From NCBI RefSeq assembly GCF_009904055.1, contig NZ_WYDP01000017.1, positions 40,081 through 104,080 of the forward strand: a DNA stretch of 64,000 nt. The letters run 5' to 3'. Under the pieces are notes generated by a model, which was given only the letters and a program-made list of their open reading frames with translations, was not told the origin of the DNA and ran no database searches. Below, piece by piece: positions 29,602-39,170 of this stretch. This DNA comes from Rubellimicrobium sp. CFH 75288 (GTDB lineage: Bacteria; Pseudomonadota; Alphaproteobacteria; Rhodobacterales; Rhodobacteraceae). The stretch's first letter is position 1, and every line of letters starts with the position of its first letter. The translations under genes were made by a program, and so were the position numbers.

Positions 29602-32580
29602 TCAGCCCACCGGCTGGGGCCGGGCGGGCAGGCTGCCGTCCCATTCGCCGAACCGGGCGAGATGGTCGTAATCGCGCCCGTCGCGGGCCTTGACGCGCAG
29701 GCGCGAGGCATAGCCCCTCTCCGGGTCCGCCCAGGCCTCGACCAGGCGCACGAGATCGGCCCAGGCCGCCTCGGGCGGGCACTGGGCCAGGGGGGCCGCG
29801 ACCCTCTGGGTCCTGTGCCCGAGGCCCAGGAACTGCGCGCCGGCCACCGCGCGCGGGCCCAGGGCCGCAAAGGCCCCGCGTGCGGCCAGGGCGGCGGTAA
29901 GGAGAAGCTGACGGCGGTCGCGCAGCTGGTCGGCGGCGCTGGGCACCTCGCCGGTCTTGTAATCGAACAGGTAGAGCCGTCCCTCGGCATCGACGTCGAT
30001 CCGGTCGGCGCGAGCGACCACCGTGACGCTCTGTCCGCGGGCGGACACCACGATCTCGCCGGTGACTTCCAGCAGGTGCGGCGCGGCGCTGGCGCGGCGC
30101 TGGCGCTCCTCCTCGAGAAAGGCCGGCGCGGCACGGGCCAGCGCCGCCAGCCAGAGCCGCCGGGCCGCGGGCCAGGGACATTCCGCCTCGAGGGCCTCGG
30201 CCGCCCGGGCGAGGAGCGCCGCGGCGGCCACCCTGTCGCAGGGGGGAAGGGGTTCGGCCACAAAGCGTTCGAGCGCCCGGTGCAGCACCTGTCCCCGCAG
30301 GGCCCCGTCGGGGGCGGCGCGGAGCGGATCGAGCGGGCGCAGGCGCAGCACCTCGCTGGCATAGACGGCGTAGGGATCGCTCAGGAGCCGTTCGATGGCG
30401 GTCACCGACAGCCGCGAGGGCCGCGCCGCGAGGGGCGGGCAGGGGCAGGGCCGCTCGGCTGGCGGTTCGGCCGCCGACGGCAGGCCGATGCGTTCGGCGC
30501 GCCGCAGCCAGATCCGGCCGCGGGCCCGCATGGCGTCCGCCGCCTCGGGGCCGTGCTGGGCCGTCAGCCCCTCCACCAGGTTGAGCAGGCGCACCAGCCA
30601 GCGCGAGGGCACGAGAGGTGCCTCGTCCGAACGCCGCCGGCAGAGCAGCCAGACCTCCGGAGCGGAGGCGGCGATCGTGAAGTCGAGCGCGGCCGAGCCG
30701 ATCCGCCGCTCGGGCAGCGGCAGGCCGACCTGTTCGCGCATGCGGCGGTTGAGCCAGGGATCGGAGGGCAGCGCTGCCGGCCAGCTTCCATCCTCCAGAC
30801 CCGCGAGGATCAGCCGGTCGGCCCCGCCGGCGCGGGCTTCGCGCGGACCCCAGATCAGGATGCGCGGGTCGCCCCGGTCGGGGTCGCGGACCGCCGCCTC
30901 GTCGAGGATGCCGTCGAACAGCAGCGCGTAGTCGAAGGCGTCCATGACGCCGCCCGCATCCGCCTGCAGGCGCAGCGTCTCGCACAGGCGCCGGGCCTCG
31001 CGGCCGGCCGCCTCGGCCCAGAGCGGCAAGTCGTCGGCCTCCCGCGGGTCCGGCCCGGCGGCGACCAGATCCGCCAGGGCGAGATGGCGCGACAGATGGG
31101 CGGCGAGGGGGCGCGGGCCCGGATCGTCGGCCCGGTCCAGGATCGCGGCCACCCAGCCGGCCCAGCCCGGCAGGCCCGGATCCTCCTCCGCCCCCGCCTG
31201 TCCGAAGGTCTCGAGCGCCTCGCGGTCGGGAAAGGCCGGACCCCGCCGGCGGAGCCGCAACTCGAGCGCCTGCGCCCGCGCGAGATGGCGCGGCCGCCCC
31301 GCGCCGGCATGACAGAGCGGATGCTTGAGAAGGGCAAGCAGGTCCTCGCCGGTCGCGCGGGCAGTGCGCAGGCGCGCGACCTGCCGCAGCAGGCGGCCCG
31401 GCGGGGACAGGCCCAGCGGCTCGCCGGCGCTGTCGTCGGGGCGGATGTCCCATCGGGCGAGCGCGGCGGTAACGGCCCGGGCGAGGCCGCGATCGGGCGT
31501 CACCAGGGCGGCCCGCAGGCCGCGCGCGGCCGCGTCCCGCAGGCCCAGCGCCGCCGCTTCGGCGGCCAGCCGGGGCAGCGGCGCCTCCAGCAGGGTGAGG
31601 CCGGCCGTCGCCTCCCGCAGGTCGCCCAGCGATGGCCCCTCGGCGATCCACTGGTCGGTGACCGGCGGAGGGCGCAGGGCGAGCGACAGGAGGCGCTCGC
31701 GCGGGGAGGGCGCATCCGCCGCGGCGCTCCAGGGCCGCACCGCCCCGGCCTCGACGCCGAGCCGCCGCAGCAGGCAGGCGAAGCGATGCTGCGGGTGATC
31801 CTCGTTGGCGAGCGGGTCGGTCAGCGCCTCCCACAGGGTCGGCGGCAGACCCTCGTCGAATCCGTGCAGCAGCACCGCCCCCTGCGGCAGACGCGCCACC
31901 GCCTCCATCAGGCGCAAGGTCGCCTCTCGTTCGCCATCCGCGCCGGCCAGCAGCACCGGGTCCTGCGGCGGCGTCCCGGCCCAGGCGGCGGTCAGGCGCT
32001 CGACCACGGCGCGGATGCGCCCCTCGCCGTCGGGCGCGCCTTCCTCGCCGAACCAGGGCTCGAGGATGCGCAGGAAGCGCAGCGCGCGCTCCCAGTGGCC
32101 GGACAGTTCGCCGACATCGATGCCCGAGAGGGCGGAGGGCGGCACCCCCTCGCCCTGCATCTCCTCCATCAGGTCGGCGAGACTGTCGGCGAGTTCGTAG
32201 ATCCGCGCCCGCGGCGCCAGGTCGGTCTCGCGCTCGAGCAGGGCGGCGACCAGCTGTGCCAGTTCCAGCCGGCGGCGCAGCGCCGGCACGGGCGGGGGAA
32301 GGCCCGCCCCGGCGGGATCGAGCGCGATGTCCGACACGAGGCGCAGCCGCGGCAGGATGCGCGCGCCGCCGGCCGAGAGCGCCTCGCGCAGGCGGCGCAG
32401 CAGGCGGCTCGTGGGCACATAGACCGTGATCCTACCCCAGGCTTCCGCGGGCGCTCCGACGAGGCGCGCGGCCAGACCCGCCGCCACCGCCTCCGGCAGG
32501 TCGCGGCCGGGGGCGAGCCGGAACAGACGCGGGCCCGGCTCCGGGAAGAGGACGGGGGCGCCGCCGCGTTCAGGCGACAT
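29602..32580 (-). CDS. addB: Double-strand break repair protein AddB
   Basis: AddB, the second subunit of AddAB, involved in Chi-like site recognition and 5'-strand nuclease action. The 992-residue protein starts at ATG 32580 (MSPERGGAPVLFPEPGPRLF). The N-terminal half has the helicase-like fold (VYVPTSRLLRRLREAL), and the C-terminal nuclease reads ADRIDVDAEGRLYLFDYKTG, with D and DYK residues kept. Its start overlaps the end of murU by 11 bp, so it belongs to the tsaE-amgK-murU-addB-addA run. Confidence 0.93.
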   Translation of the reverse strand: MSPERGGAPVLFPEPGPRLFRLAPGRDLPEAVAAGLAARLVGAPAEAWGRITVYVPTSRLLRRLREALSAGGARILPRLRLVSDIALDPAGAGLPPPVPALRRRLELAQLVAALLERETDLAPRARIYELADSLADLMEEMQGEGVPPSALSGIDVGELSGHWERALRFLRILEPWFGEEGAPDGEGRIRAVVERLTAAWAGTPPQDPVLLAGADGEREATLRLMEAVARLPQGAVLLHGFDEGLPPTLWEALTDPLANEDHPQHRFACLLRRLGVEAGAVRPWSAAADAPSPRERLLSLALRPPPVTDQWIAEGPSLGDLREATAGLTLLEAPLPRLAAEAAALGLRDAAARGLRAALVTPDRGLARAVTAALARWDIRPDDSAGEPLGLSPPGRLLRQVARLRTARATGEDLLALLKHPLCHAGAGRPRHLARAQALELRLRRRGPAFPDREALETFGQAGAEEDPGLPGWAGWVAAILDRADDPGPRPLAAHLSRHLALADLVAAGPDPREADDLPLWAEAAGREARRLCETLRLQADAGGVMDAFDYALLFDGILDEAAVRDPDRGDPRILIWGPREARAGGADRLILAGLEDGSWPAALPSDPWLNRRMREQVGLPLPERRIGSAALDFTIAASAPEVWLLCRRRSDEAPLVPSRWLVRLLNLVEGLTAQHGPEAADAMRARGRIWLRRAERIGLPSAAEPPAERPCPCPPLAARPSRLSVTAIERLLSDPYAVYASEVLRLRPLDPLRAAPDGALRGQVLHRALERFVAEPLPPCDRVAAAALLARAAEALEAECPWPAARRLWLAALARAAPAFLEEERQRRASAAPHLLEVTGEIVVSARGQSVTVVARADRIDVDAEGRLYLFDYKTGEVPSAADQLRDRRQLLLTAALAARGAFAALGPRAVAGAQFLGLGHRTQRVAAPLAQCPPEAAWADLVRLVEAWADPERGYASRLRVKARDGRDYDHLARFGEWDGSLPARPQPVG

Positions 32581-33271
32581 CGGCCGGATCTCCTTCGCGG
32601 CGCAGCAGGGTCTCGGCCGCCTCCAGCCCCTCGGGACGGCCGACGTCGCACCATTCCCCCGCATGGACCAGTCCGAACACGCCTCCCCGCCCGAGCGCGG
32701 CATCCCACAGCCTGTTGAGGGAGAAGGCGGCCTCGGGGATCCGGTCGAGCCCCTCGGGCCGGACGATCTGGGCACCGGTATAGACGAACCCGCCGCCCCG
32801 GACGAGCCGGCCGTCCGCGCCGATGGCGAAATCCCCCGATCCCCGGTGCGCCCGCGCGCGCGACAGCGGCACGAGCAGGAGCAGCGCCTCCATGCCGGGC
32901 CGCCAGGCCGCGGCCAGGCGGCGCAGGGGATTGGGCCCCGTCCAGACCGCGTCGCTGTTGAGCGTCCAGACCGGGCCGGGTCCGAGCAGGGGCCGCGCGG
33001 CGCGAAGACCCCCGCCCGTCTCGAGCAGGGTCGCCGTCTCGTCCGCGATCCGCACCGCGCGGCCCTCCAGATGCGCGCGGATCTGGTCGGCATGGTGGTG
33101 GACGTTGACCACGACCGGATCGGCGCCCGCCGCCTCGGCCACGGCCAGCGCCCGGTCGAGCAGCGTCCGGCCGGCGACGGTCAGGAGCGGCTTGGGTCGG
33201 TTGGCCGTCAGCGCCCCCATCCGGGTGCCGAGCCCGGCGGCAAAGATCATGGCGGCACGCGGTGCGGTCAC
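32570..33271 (-). CDS. murU: N-acetylmuramate-1-phosphate uridylyltransferase
   Basis: MurU-type nucleotidyltransferase that turns MurNAc-1-phosphate into UDP-MurNAc in the peptidoglycan recycling bypass. 233 residues; AAGLGTRMGALTANRPKPLL at the N terminus gives the GxGTR and PKP nucleotide-binding pattern, with LNSDAVW in the middle as the metal-binding Asp region. The GEWCDVGRPEGLEAAE ending is typical. The overlap with amgK in both coordinates and function makes the assignment firm; alone it could be a generic sugar nucleotidyltransferase. Confidence 0.87.
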   Translation of the reverse strand: MTAPRAAMIFAAGLGTRMGALTANRPKPLLTVAGRTLLDRALAVAEAAGADPVVVNVHHHADQIRAHLEGRAVRIADETATLLETGGGLRAARPLLGPGPVWTLNSDAVWTGPNPLRRLAAAWRPGMEALLLLVPLSRARAHRGSGDFAIGADGRLVRGGGFVYTGAQIVRPEGLDRIPEAAFSLNRLWDAALGRGGVFGLVHAGEWCDVGRPEGLEAAETLLRREGDPADVA

Positions 33272-34260
33272 GGCGCGAGCCCCGTCCGCTCGGGCGGCGC
33301 CACGAGGCCGCGCAGCATCGGCGCGAGCCCCGCCAGGGCGGGATGGGCGAGATCGTCCTCCACATGGCGCCAGACGCGCGGCAGCAGCACCGCGTAACCC
33401 GGCCGCCCCGACCGGATCAGGCGCGCAAACACCCCGAGGATGCGTAGGTTGCGCGCGAGCCCGAGCGCGGCGCCCGCCGCCTCGACGCGCTCGCGCGGCT
33501 GGCCCGTCGCCGCCGCGAAGCGGGCGGTCATCGCGCTGCGCAGCGCGGCCTCCGTGTCGCGGCGCGCATCCCGCAGCAGCGAGGCGAGGTCGTATTCGGG
33601 CGGGGCCAGCACCGCATCCTGGAAGTCGAGAAGCCCGAGACGCCCGGTCCCTTGCGCCGCCTCGCGCCAGACGAGGTTCTCGGCATGGAAGTCCCGGAGC
33701 GACAGGACCAGCCGGCCGGGGGCCAGCCGCGCCAGCGCCTCCTGCAGTGCCGTGCCGAAGCGGCGGGCGCCGTCCGCGTCCGCGCCGGGCGTGTAGTGCT
33801 GCCAGAGCGGCTCGAGCATGGCGACAAGACGGGCCGGCGACAGGGTGTCGAGCCCCTCGGGCGGCGGCGCGGCGCCGAGCCGCACGAGCAGGTCCACGGC
33901 GGCCGCGTAGAGGTGCGGCGCCTCCTCGGGGCGGCGGGCCAGACGGGCGGCCAGCGTCTCGGTCCCGAGGTCCTCGACCAGCAGCAGACCGTCGGCCGGA
34001 CCCGTGCCCCGCTGCAGAAGGCGGGGAGCGACAAGGCCCAGCCCGCGCAGATGGGCGGCGATACGCAGGAACGGCCCGCAGGAGGCGGGTTCGCGGCGGG
34101 CGTCCATCAGGATGGCCGTGCGGCCGTCGGGCGCCACCAGCCGCTCGTAGCGCCGCGCCGAGGCATCGCCGGCCAGCGCCTCCCGCCTCCAGCCCGCAGC
34201 CGGTCCCGCCGCCAGAAAGGCGGCCACCGGGTCGGGGGGAAGGCGGACCGGCTCAGTCAT
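33268..34260 (-). CDS. amgK: Anomeric MurNAc/GlcNAc kinase AmgK
   Basis: AmgK-like kinase of the aminoglycoside-phosphotransferase fold, which phosphorylates the anomeric carbon of MurNAc or GlcNAc for recycling. 330 residues: the N-lobe DASARRYERL, a middle LLVEDLGTETLAARL, the catalytic loop SLRDFHAENLVWR with Asp as base, then LGLLDFQDAVLAPPEYDLAS carrying the metal-binding DFQD. It overlaps murU by four bases and tsaE by eight. Recycling through AmgK-MurU gives intrinsic fosfomycin tolerance in other Gram-negatives (known of the pathway). Confidence 0.88.
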   Translation of the reverse strand: MTEPVRLPPDPVAAFLAAGPAAGWRREALAGDASARRYERLVAPDGRTAILMDARREPASCGPFLRIAAHLRGLGLVAPRLLQRGTGPADGLLLVEDLGTETLAARLARRPEEAPHLYAAAVDLLVRLGAAPPPEGLDTLSPARLVAMLEPLWQHYTPGADADGARRFGTALQEALARLAPGRLVLSLRDFHAENLVWREAAQGTGRLGLLDFQDAVLAPPEYDLASLLRDARRDTEAALRSAMTARFAAATGQPRERVEAAGAALGLARNLRILGVFARLIRSGRPGYAVLLPRVWRHVEDDLAHPALAGLAPMLRGLVAPPERTGLAP

Positions 34261-34732
34261 CCTGTCCGACCGCCGTGGCGAGCAGAGGCGCCAGCCGGTC
34301 TCCCCAGGCCGCGGGGCCCCACAGCCGGGCCTTGCGACCCTCCCCGGCCGGCTCCAGCGCGATCCGCAGCGCTTCGGGCGGGGCGAGGGGGCCCAGCCGG
34401 TCGGGCCATTCGATCAGGCAGAGCGCCCGCCCCATCGCCTCGTCGAGACCCAGCTCCAGCGCCTCCGCGGGGCCCGAGAGACGGTAGAGGTCGGCATGCC
34501 AGATCCCGTCGTCCCGGCCATAGGTCTGCACGAGGGTGAAGGTGGGCGAGGGCACCTCGGCCAGGGGATCGGACAGCCTTGCGCGGATCACCGCCCGTGC
34601 GAGGGCCGACTTGCCCGCGCCGAGGGGGCCTTCGAGCAGGACCGTGTCCCCCGGCCGCAGCCCCGGCGCGAGAGCCCGTGCGAGGCGCTCGGTCGCGGTG
34701 GGGTCCGGAAGGAGAAGGGCGGCCTGCCACAT
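34253..34732 (-). CDS. tsaE: tRNA t6A biosynthesis ATPase TsaE
   Basis: TsaE, the ATPase that works with TsaB and TsaD to make threonylcarbamoyl-adenosine (t6A37) in tRNA. 159 residues; Walker A EGPLGAGKSALARAVI, EVPSPTFTLVQTY, and the family motif IWHADLYRLSGPAEALELGL (in part) and CLIEWPDRLG. Normal length. It heads the minus-strand operon tsaE-amgK-murU-addB-addA. tsaD is elsewhere in the window (43497-44597). Confidence 0.95.
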   Translation of the reverse strand: MWQAALLLPDPTATERLARALAPGLRPGDTVLLEGPLGAGKSALARAVIRARLSDPLAEVPSPTFTLVQTYGRDDGIWHADLYRLSGPAEALELGLDEAMGRALCLIEWPDRLGPLAPPEALRIALEPAGEGRKARLWGPAAWGDRLAPLLATAVGQDD

Positions 34733-34786
34733 GGGGCGCAGACTAGAGGCCCCGCGGGCGAAGGGCCAGAGCCGCGGCCGGGCGGG

Positions 34787-35278
34787 TCAGCCCGTCGCCC
34801 CGCTTGCGCGCGCCTCCTCCTCCCGGGCGAGGCGGAGCATGAGGGCGGCGAAGTCCGGGTCCTCTCCGCGCAGCAGCAGGGGCAGCCGGGTGCGGAAGTC
34901 CTCGCGCGCGCACCATTCCCGCATGAAATCCTCCCAGGACAGCCAGCGCCGGCGCTGGCGGGGCGACATGGGCTCCTCGTGGAGGAGCAGGTAGGCCCGT
35001 TCGAACAGGGCGATCAGGATCTCGAACAGGGCAAAGACGCGGTCCTGCTGGTCCGGGTCGAGATCCGGCGTCGCCTCGCGCGAGCGCAGCTTGAGCTCGG
35101 GATGGGCGATGACGAGCTTGAGGAACTCGGTATAGCGCGAGGCGAGAAGCTCGTGGACCTCCTCCTCGTCGGTTTCGCGCCGCTTGCGCTGCTCGTAGGC
35201 GAAGATGAAGATGGCGAAGGGCAGGCCCAGGATCGTGACCACATAAGTCAGGGCCTCGAGGATCGTCAGAATGGACAC
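34787..35278 (-). CDS. Membrane-anchored protein of unknown function
   Basis: A 163-residue protein with a GTG start at 35278 (SILTILEALTYVVTILGLPF). One hydrophobic helix spans about residues 5-28, followed by a basic EQRKRRETDEEE turn and a soluble alpha-helical domain (LASRYTEFLKLVIAHPEL, FALFEILIALFERAYLL, MREWCAREDFRTRLP). It looks like a single-pass inner-membrane protein with a cytoplasmic domain, similar in shape to DUF4760-type proteins. I do not recognise a function. It sits between tsaE and the PAS-domain gene on the same strand. Confidence 0.7.
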   Translation of the reverse strand: MSILTILEALTYVVTILGLPFAIFIFAYEQRKRRETDEEEVHELLASRYTEFLKLVIAHPELKLRSREATPDLDPDQQDRVFALFEILIALFERAYLLLHEEPMSPRQRRRWLSWEDFMREWCAREDFRTRLPLLLRGEDPDFAALMLRLAREEEARASGATG

Positions 35279-35380
35279 GGGCGGGGTTCTCCGTCCTGCG
35301 GAGGCGCGCGGCGGCCCCCGGACCCTCCTTGTAGGGGTGCGCGCGTCTCGGCGGAACAGGGGGCCCCGTCCGGGGCGGCC

Positions 35381-36929
35381 TCAGCGCAGGCAGGTGCAGC
35401 GGCCGGGATCGGGGCAGCGGCAGGGCGGAGGGGCGGCGGCGGCTCGCGGGCGGGCGGAGCCGCGGGAGCGGCGGCGTCCGGTCGCCGCGGCCGGCGGATC
35501 GACAGGCCGGGCGGGGAGGGCCTGCGCGAACCGGACCAGCGTTCCGCCCCCCGGCAGCGGCAGAAGGATCGCGCGCAGCGGCCCCTGACCGGCGGGGGCG
35601 AGGACGACTTCCTGCCGCACCGGCCTGCCGCGAAGCGCCTGGTCGAGCGCCGGGACCTCCGATCCGTCCGCCCAGCGGGCGGCTTCGGCCGGCAGGTCGC
35701 GCGGGCCGGGTCCGCCGGGTCCCCAGAGCGTCCGGTAGGCCGCGTTGACAAGGAGCAGCGTGCCGTCCGCCCCGAACACGGCCAGCGCCTCGTCGAGCGC
35801 ATCGAGGGCGAGATGGGCCGTGTCGAGTTCCCCCCGGGCGCGCCGGGCGAACGCCACCTCGTCGCTGATATCCTCGAACAGGAAGGCCAGCGCGCCGTCG
35901 GGATGCGGGCGGCCCGTCACGCGCCAGACCCGCTCGCCCGGCAGGTTCCAGGTCTCGCAATAGGCGTCGCGGGAGGCCTGGGCCTCCAGCGCCGCAAGCG
36001 CGCTGCGCCACGAGCCGTAACGGCGCGGCTCCGGCAGCAGGCCCGCGTCGCGGAGCCGGTCGAGAACGGCGCCGATCGGCGGCCGCGTGCTCAGGAAGGC
36101 GGGGGGCAGTCCCGTCAGGTCCACCAGCGCCGGGTTGAACAGGATCAGCCGCCGGGCGCGGTCGAACACGGCCAGTCCCGTGGGCAGGTGGGCAAAGGTC
36201 TTGCCGAGGGTCGCGACGAACTGGCGCCGGGTCTCCTCGGCGCGGCGCACCTCGGTGACGTCCTGCGCAACGTGAAGGAGCCGCCCGCCCCGGCGCCGGG
36301 TGGTGACGTCGAAGACGGAAGGAGCCTCCAGTCCGGGCAGGGCGAGGGTCAGCCGCCGCTGGCGCATCTCGCCGTCGTCCAGATCCTCGGGCGGCGGCCA
36401 GAGCGGCTGGGCCGGCCAGCAGCTGCCCCGTCCCTCCGGCCGGACCAGATCGTGCAGCGCGAGGCAGGCCCGGTTGGCCCAGACGAGGCTGCCATCCGCC
36501 TCCTCGATCCAGATCGGGCCGGGATGATCCTCGGCCAGCGCGCCCAGAAGGTCCGGCTCCTCCGGGCGGGGTCCGGTCCCCTGCCCCTCGAGCCGGAGCG
36601 TGAGGCGCAGGGTCCCGGGCCAGGGGGACGGGGCGCCGCCCTCCCCCTCAGGGCCGGGGGCGCCGGCCGGCGGATCGCGGGGGCACCGGGGCCCGAGGCG
36701 GGCCAGGAGGCGATGGAGGTCGGGTTCCCCGCCCGGTCCCCCCAGCAGCGCGCGCGGCCGGCGTCGCGTCCACGAGGCTTGTCCCCTCGAAGAGCAGAAC
36801 CGCCTCGTCCGGGCCATCCTCCGCCCGCGGACGGCGTGCGGACCGCACGGGCGCCAGACCCCGCACGATCAGCCCCGCCGAGCCCAGAGCAAAGAGCCCG
36901 GCCGCCAAGACCCCCAGAAGATCGCCCAA
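35381..36929 (-). pseudogene. PAS-domain sensor-like protein, frameshifted
   Basis: Two overlapping frames together make one protein. The first, from TTG 36929, gives GDLLGVLAAGLFALGSAGLIV (membrane helix) and a first-PAS start ending VDATPAAR. The second frame continues with ALLGGPGGEPDLHRLL and runs to 35381. The join is at a CG repeat (36749-36756) and needs a +1 or -2 shift. The rest has two further PAS-like domains (GPIWIEEADGSLVWANRACL, TGLAVFDRARRLILFNPALV) but no histidine-kinase catalytic domain. It precedes regB's locus, so a redox or light-related input was possible. It may be inactivated, or the frameshift may be a sequencing error. Confidence 0.6.
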
Positions 36930-36970
36930 GACCCGTCTCCCCGTTCCGGGGCCAGACTGGCAGGAAATGG

Positions 36971-38344
36971 TTAAGAGGAGGTTAATCCGCCCGCGGCCGG
37001 ATCGGGGCGGCCGGGGGCTGTGGCGCCGGGGTCACGCTCCGGCGCATCGGGAGCCGCCAGCGCCGACAGCGGCCAGGCTACCAGCGCCACGGCCCCGCCC
37101 CGGGCGCCGTTGGCGAAGGTGATCCGCGCGCCCGTCCGCTCCAAGAGCGTCTTGGCGATGAAGAGCCCCAGACCCATGCCTTCGTAGCCGGGGCGGCTCT
37201 CGCGCTCGCGCGCGGCGCGGCGGGTGGCGAGCGGATCGCCGATGCGGTCCAGAAGCCCGGGCGGAAAGCCCGGCCCGTCATCGGCGATCCGCACGACGAC
37301 GCGGCCGCCCGACCAGTCGAGGCGGATCTCCACCCGTTCGCGCGAGAAGTCCACGGCATTCTGCACGAGGCTGCGCAGGCCGTGGACGATCTCGGGCCGG
37401 CGCGGGATCGCGGGCTGACGGCCCTCGGGCACCCGCAGATCCACCGTCCGGCCGCGGGCCAGATGGGGTTCGGCGGCCTCCTCCACCACGGCCTGCAGGG
37501 GCGCCCGGTCGAGATAGGGGTCGCGCGCCGCCGTCCGGCCCATGGCGCGCAGGATGTCGCGGCAGCGGTCGGCCTGCTCTCGCAGGAGCCGCGCATCCTC
37601 GGCCAGATGGGCCAGATCGGGCCGCTGTTCCAGCTCGTCGAGCATCTCGGAGGTGACGAGCTTGATGGTGGCCAGGGGCGTGCCCATCTCGTGGGCGGCC
37701 GCCGCCACCACCCCGTCGAGGTCGGACAGCCGCTGCGCGCGGGCGAGCGCCATCTGCGTGGCCGTCAGCGCCTCGGCCATCGCCGCACGCTCGGCCATGA
37801 CCCGGCGGGCATACAGGGCCAGAAAGCCCGTGCCGATGGCGAGGGCCAGCCAGAAGCCCCAGAGCAGCAGGACCGGTGGTGCCAAGGGACCCGAGGGTCC
37901 GCGCAGGGGCACGTTCCACAGGCCGATCGCGGAGACGACCAGGACCGTGAGGAGCCCCAGCCCGAGCGCGTGCCGGCCGCTCAGCGTGGTGGCGGCGATC
38001 GTCACCGGGGCGAGGATCAGGACGGCAAAGGGATTGGCAAGCCCCCCCGTCAGGGCCAGAAGCAGGCCGAGCTGGACGATGTCGAAGGCAAACAGCGCCG
38101 CCGCCTCGCCCTGGGCAAGGCGGCGCGTGCGCGGGGCGGTCAGGCCCGCCACCAGGTTGACGAGAACCGACAGCCCGATGACGGCCGAGACCGGGCCCAC
38201 CGGGATCGCGAGGTCGAGTCCCTCCGTCGCCACCAGCACGGCGCCGCTCTGCCCCGCGATCGCGACCCAGCGCAGCAGCGTGAGCGTGCGCAGCGTGACG
38301 CCACCCGGCTCGGTCGGCGCGAGGTCTGGCGGGACGTGCGGCAT
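36971..38344 (-). CDS. regB: Redox sensor histidine kinase RegB/PrrB
   Basis: RegB senses the respiratory quinone pool and phosphorylates RegA, controlling respiration, fixation and, where present, photosynthesis genes. The 457-residue protein starts at ATG 38344. It has six membrane helices (residues about 20-180) with the quinone-binding GGLANPF in LTGGLANPFAVLI, then the H box AAAAHEMGTPLATIKL (His218), the redox Cys261 in REQADRCRDILR, and ATPase motifs VQNAVDFSRERVEI, IADDGPGFPPG and GMGLGLFIAKTLLE. Divergent from senC, with regA 54 bp after senC. Confidence 0.95.
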   Translation of the reverse strand: MPHVPPDLAPTEPGGVTLRTLTLLRWVAIAGQSGAVLVATEGLDLAIPVGPVSAVIGLSVLVNLVAGLTAPRTRRLAQGEAAALFAFDIVQLGLLLALTGGLANPFAVLILAPVTIAATTLSGRHALGLGLLTVLVVSAIGLWNVPLRGPSGPLAPPVLLLWGFWLALAIGTGFLALYARRVMAERAAMAEALTATQMALARAQRLSDLDGVVAAAAHEMGTPLATIKLVTSEMLDELEQRPDLAHLAEDARLLREQADRCRDILRAMGRTAARDPYLDRAPLQAVVEEAAEPHLARGRTVDLRVPEGRQPAIPRRPEIVHGLRSLVQNAVDFSRERVEIRLDWSGGRVVVRIADDGPGFPPGLLDRIGDPLATRRAARERESRPGYEGMGLGLFIAKTLLERTGARITFANGARGGAVALVAWPLSALAAPDAPERDPGATAPGRPDPAAGGLTSS

Positions 38345-38423
38345 GGAGGCTCCTGCGTCGGACGGCCCATCTGGCGCGCCCGCGGGCGCCGGCCCGTCCC
38401 CGGGCCTTGCGGCGGCGGGCCGC

Positions 38424-38455
38424 ATTGATATGGCGGCCGCAGGCGGCGCATCAAT
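38424..38455. promoter_or_regulatory. ATTGAT...ATCAAT inverted repeat, regB-senC intergenic
   Basis: The 142-bp gap between the divergent regB and senC starts contains ATTGAT at 38424-38429 and ATCAAT at 38450-38455, 20 bp apart. It also has GCGGC-GG-GCCGC-type motifs fitting the loose RegA consensus GNGGC-N-GNCGC. In R. capsulatus this gap is autoregulated by RegA (known). GC-rich half-sites are expected by chance here, so this is weak evidence. Confidence 0.35.
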
Positions 38456-38486
38456 CGCGCCGCCCAATGCCGGGGAGTGCCACGTG

Positions 38487-39116
38487 ATGCGCCGCCAGCC
38501 GCTCGTCATCCTGTCCGCCGCCGCCCTCCTGCTGGGGCTGGGCGCCGTGGCGAGCCTGCCCTCGGTCCTGTCGGGCTGGCGGGGGGGCGATGCGGCGCTC
38601 GCCGCCTGCCGGGGAGGCGTGACGGGGGGCGATATCGGCGGGCCCTTCACGCTGGTGGACGGGCAGGGGCGCACCGTCACGGAGGCGGACGTGTTCACGG
38701 AGCCGACGATCCTCTATTTCGGCTACACCTTCTGCCCCGATGTCTGCCCGCTCGACATGGCGCGCAACGGCGAGGCTGCCCGCATCCTCGAATCGCGCGG
38801 CATCCCGGCACGGCCCGTCTTCGTGTCGGTCGATCCGGCCCGCGACACGCCCGACTGGGCCGCCGAATGGGCGCTGAACTTCCACGACGACGCGGTGGGG
38901 CTGAGCGGCAGCCCCGAGCAGGTGGACGCCGCCAAGCGCGCCTGGCGCGTCTATGCCCAGGCCCAGCCGGCCGAGGACGGCTTCTATCTCGTGGACCATT
39001 CCACCTTCAGCTACCTGGTCCTGCCGGAGGTGGGATTCGTCGATTTCGTGCGGCGGGAGGAGAGCCCCGAGGCGGTGGCCGACCGTCTCCAGTGCTTCGT
39101 GGAGGCTGCGGCCTGA
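38487..39116 (+). CDS. senC: SCO1/SenC copper-chaperone family protein
   Basis: SenC/PrrC-like thioredoxin-fold protein that helps insert copper into cytochrome c oxidase and links to the RegBA circuit. The 209-residue frame starts at ATG 38487 (MRRQPLVILSAAALLLGLGA), with an N-terminal signal anchor. The copper-binding CxxxC is FGYTFCPDVCPLDM, and the third ligand His lies in YLVDHSTFSYL. A GTG three bases upstream is an alternative start. regA follows 54 bp downstream. Confidence 0.93.
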   Translation: MRRQPLVILSAAALLLGLGAVASLPSVLSGWRGGDAALAACRGGVTGGDIGGPFTLVDGQGRTVTEADVFTEPTILYFGYTFCPDVCPLDMARNGEAARILESRGIPARPVFVSVDPARDTPDWAAEWALNFHDDAVGLSGSPEQVDAAKRAWRVYAQAQPAEDGFYLVDHSTFSYLVLPEVGFVDFVRREESPEAVADRLQCFVEAAA

Positions 39117-39170
39117 CGCCGCAGGGGGCGCCCGGATTGAAACCGTCCGGGTCGCGCCTATCCTAGGGGC

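Noticed and set aside
26060..29671. Plus-strand open frame of about 1200 codons opposite addA
   Set aside because: It mirrors addA on the other strand and its protein is low-complexity (Arg, Gly, Ala) with no domain. Long antisense frames are expected at this GC content.
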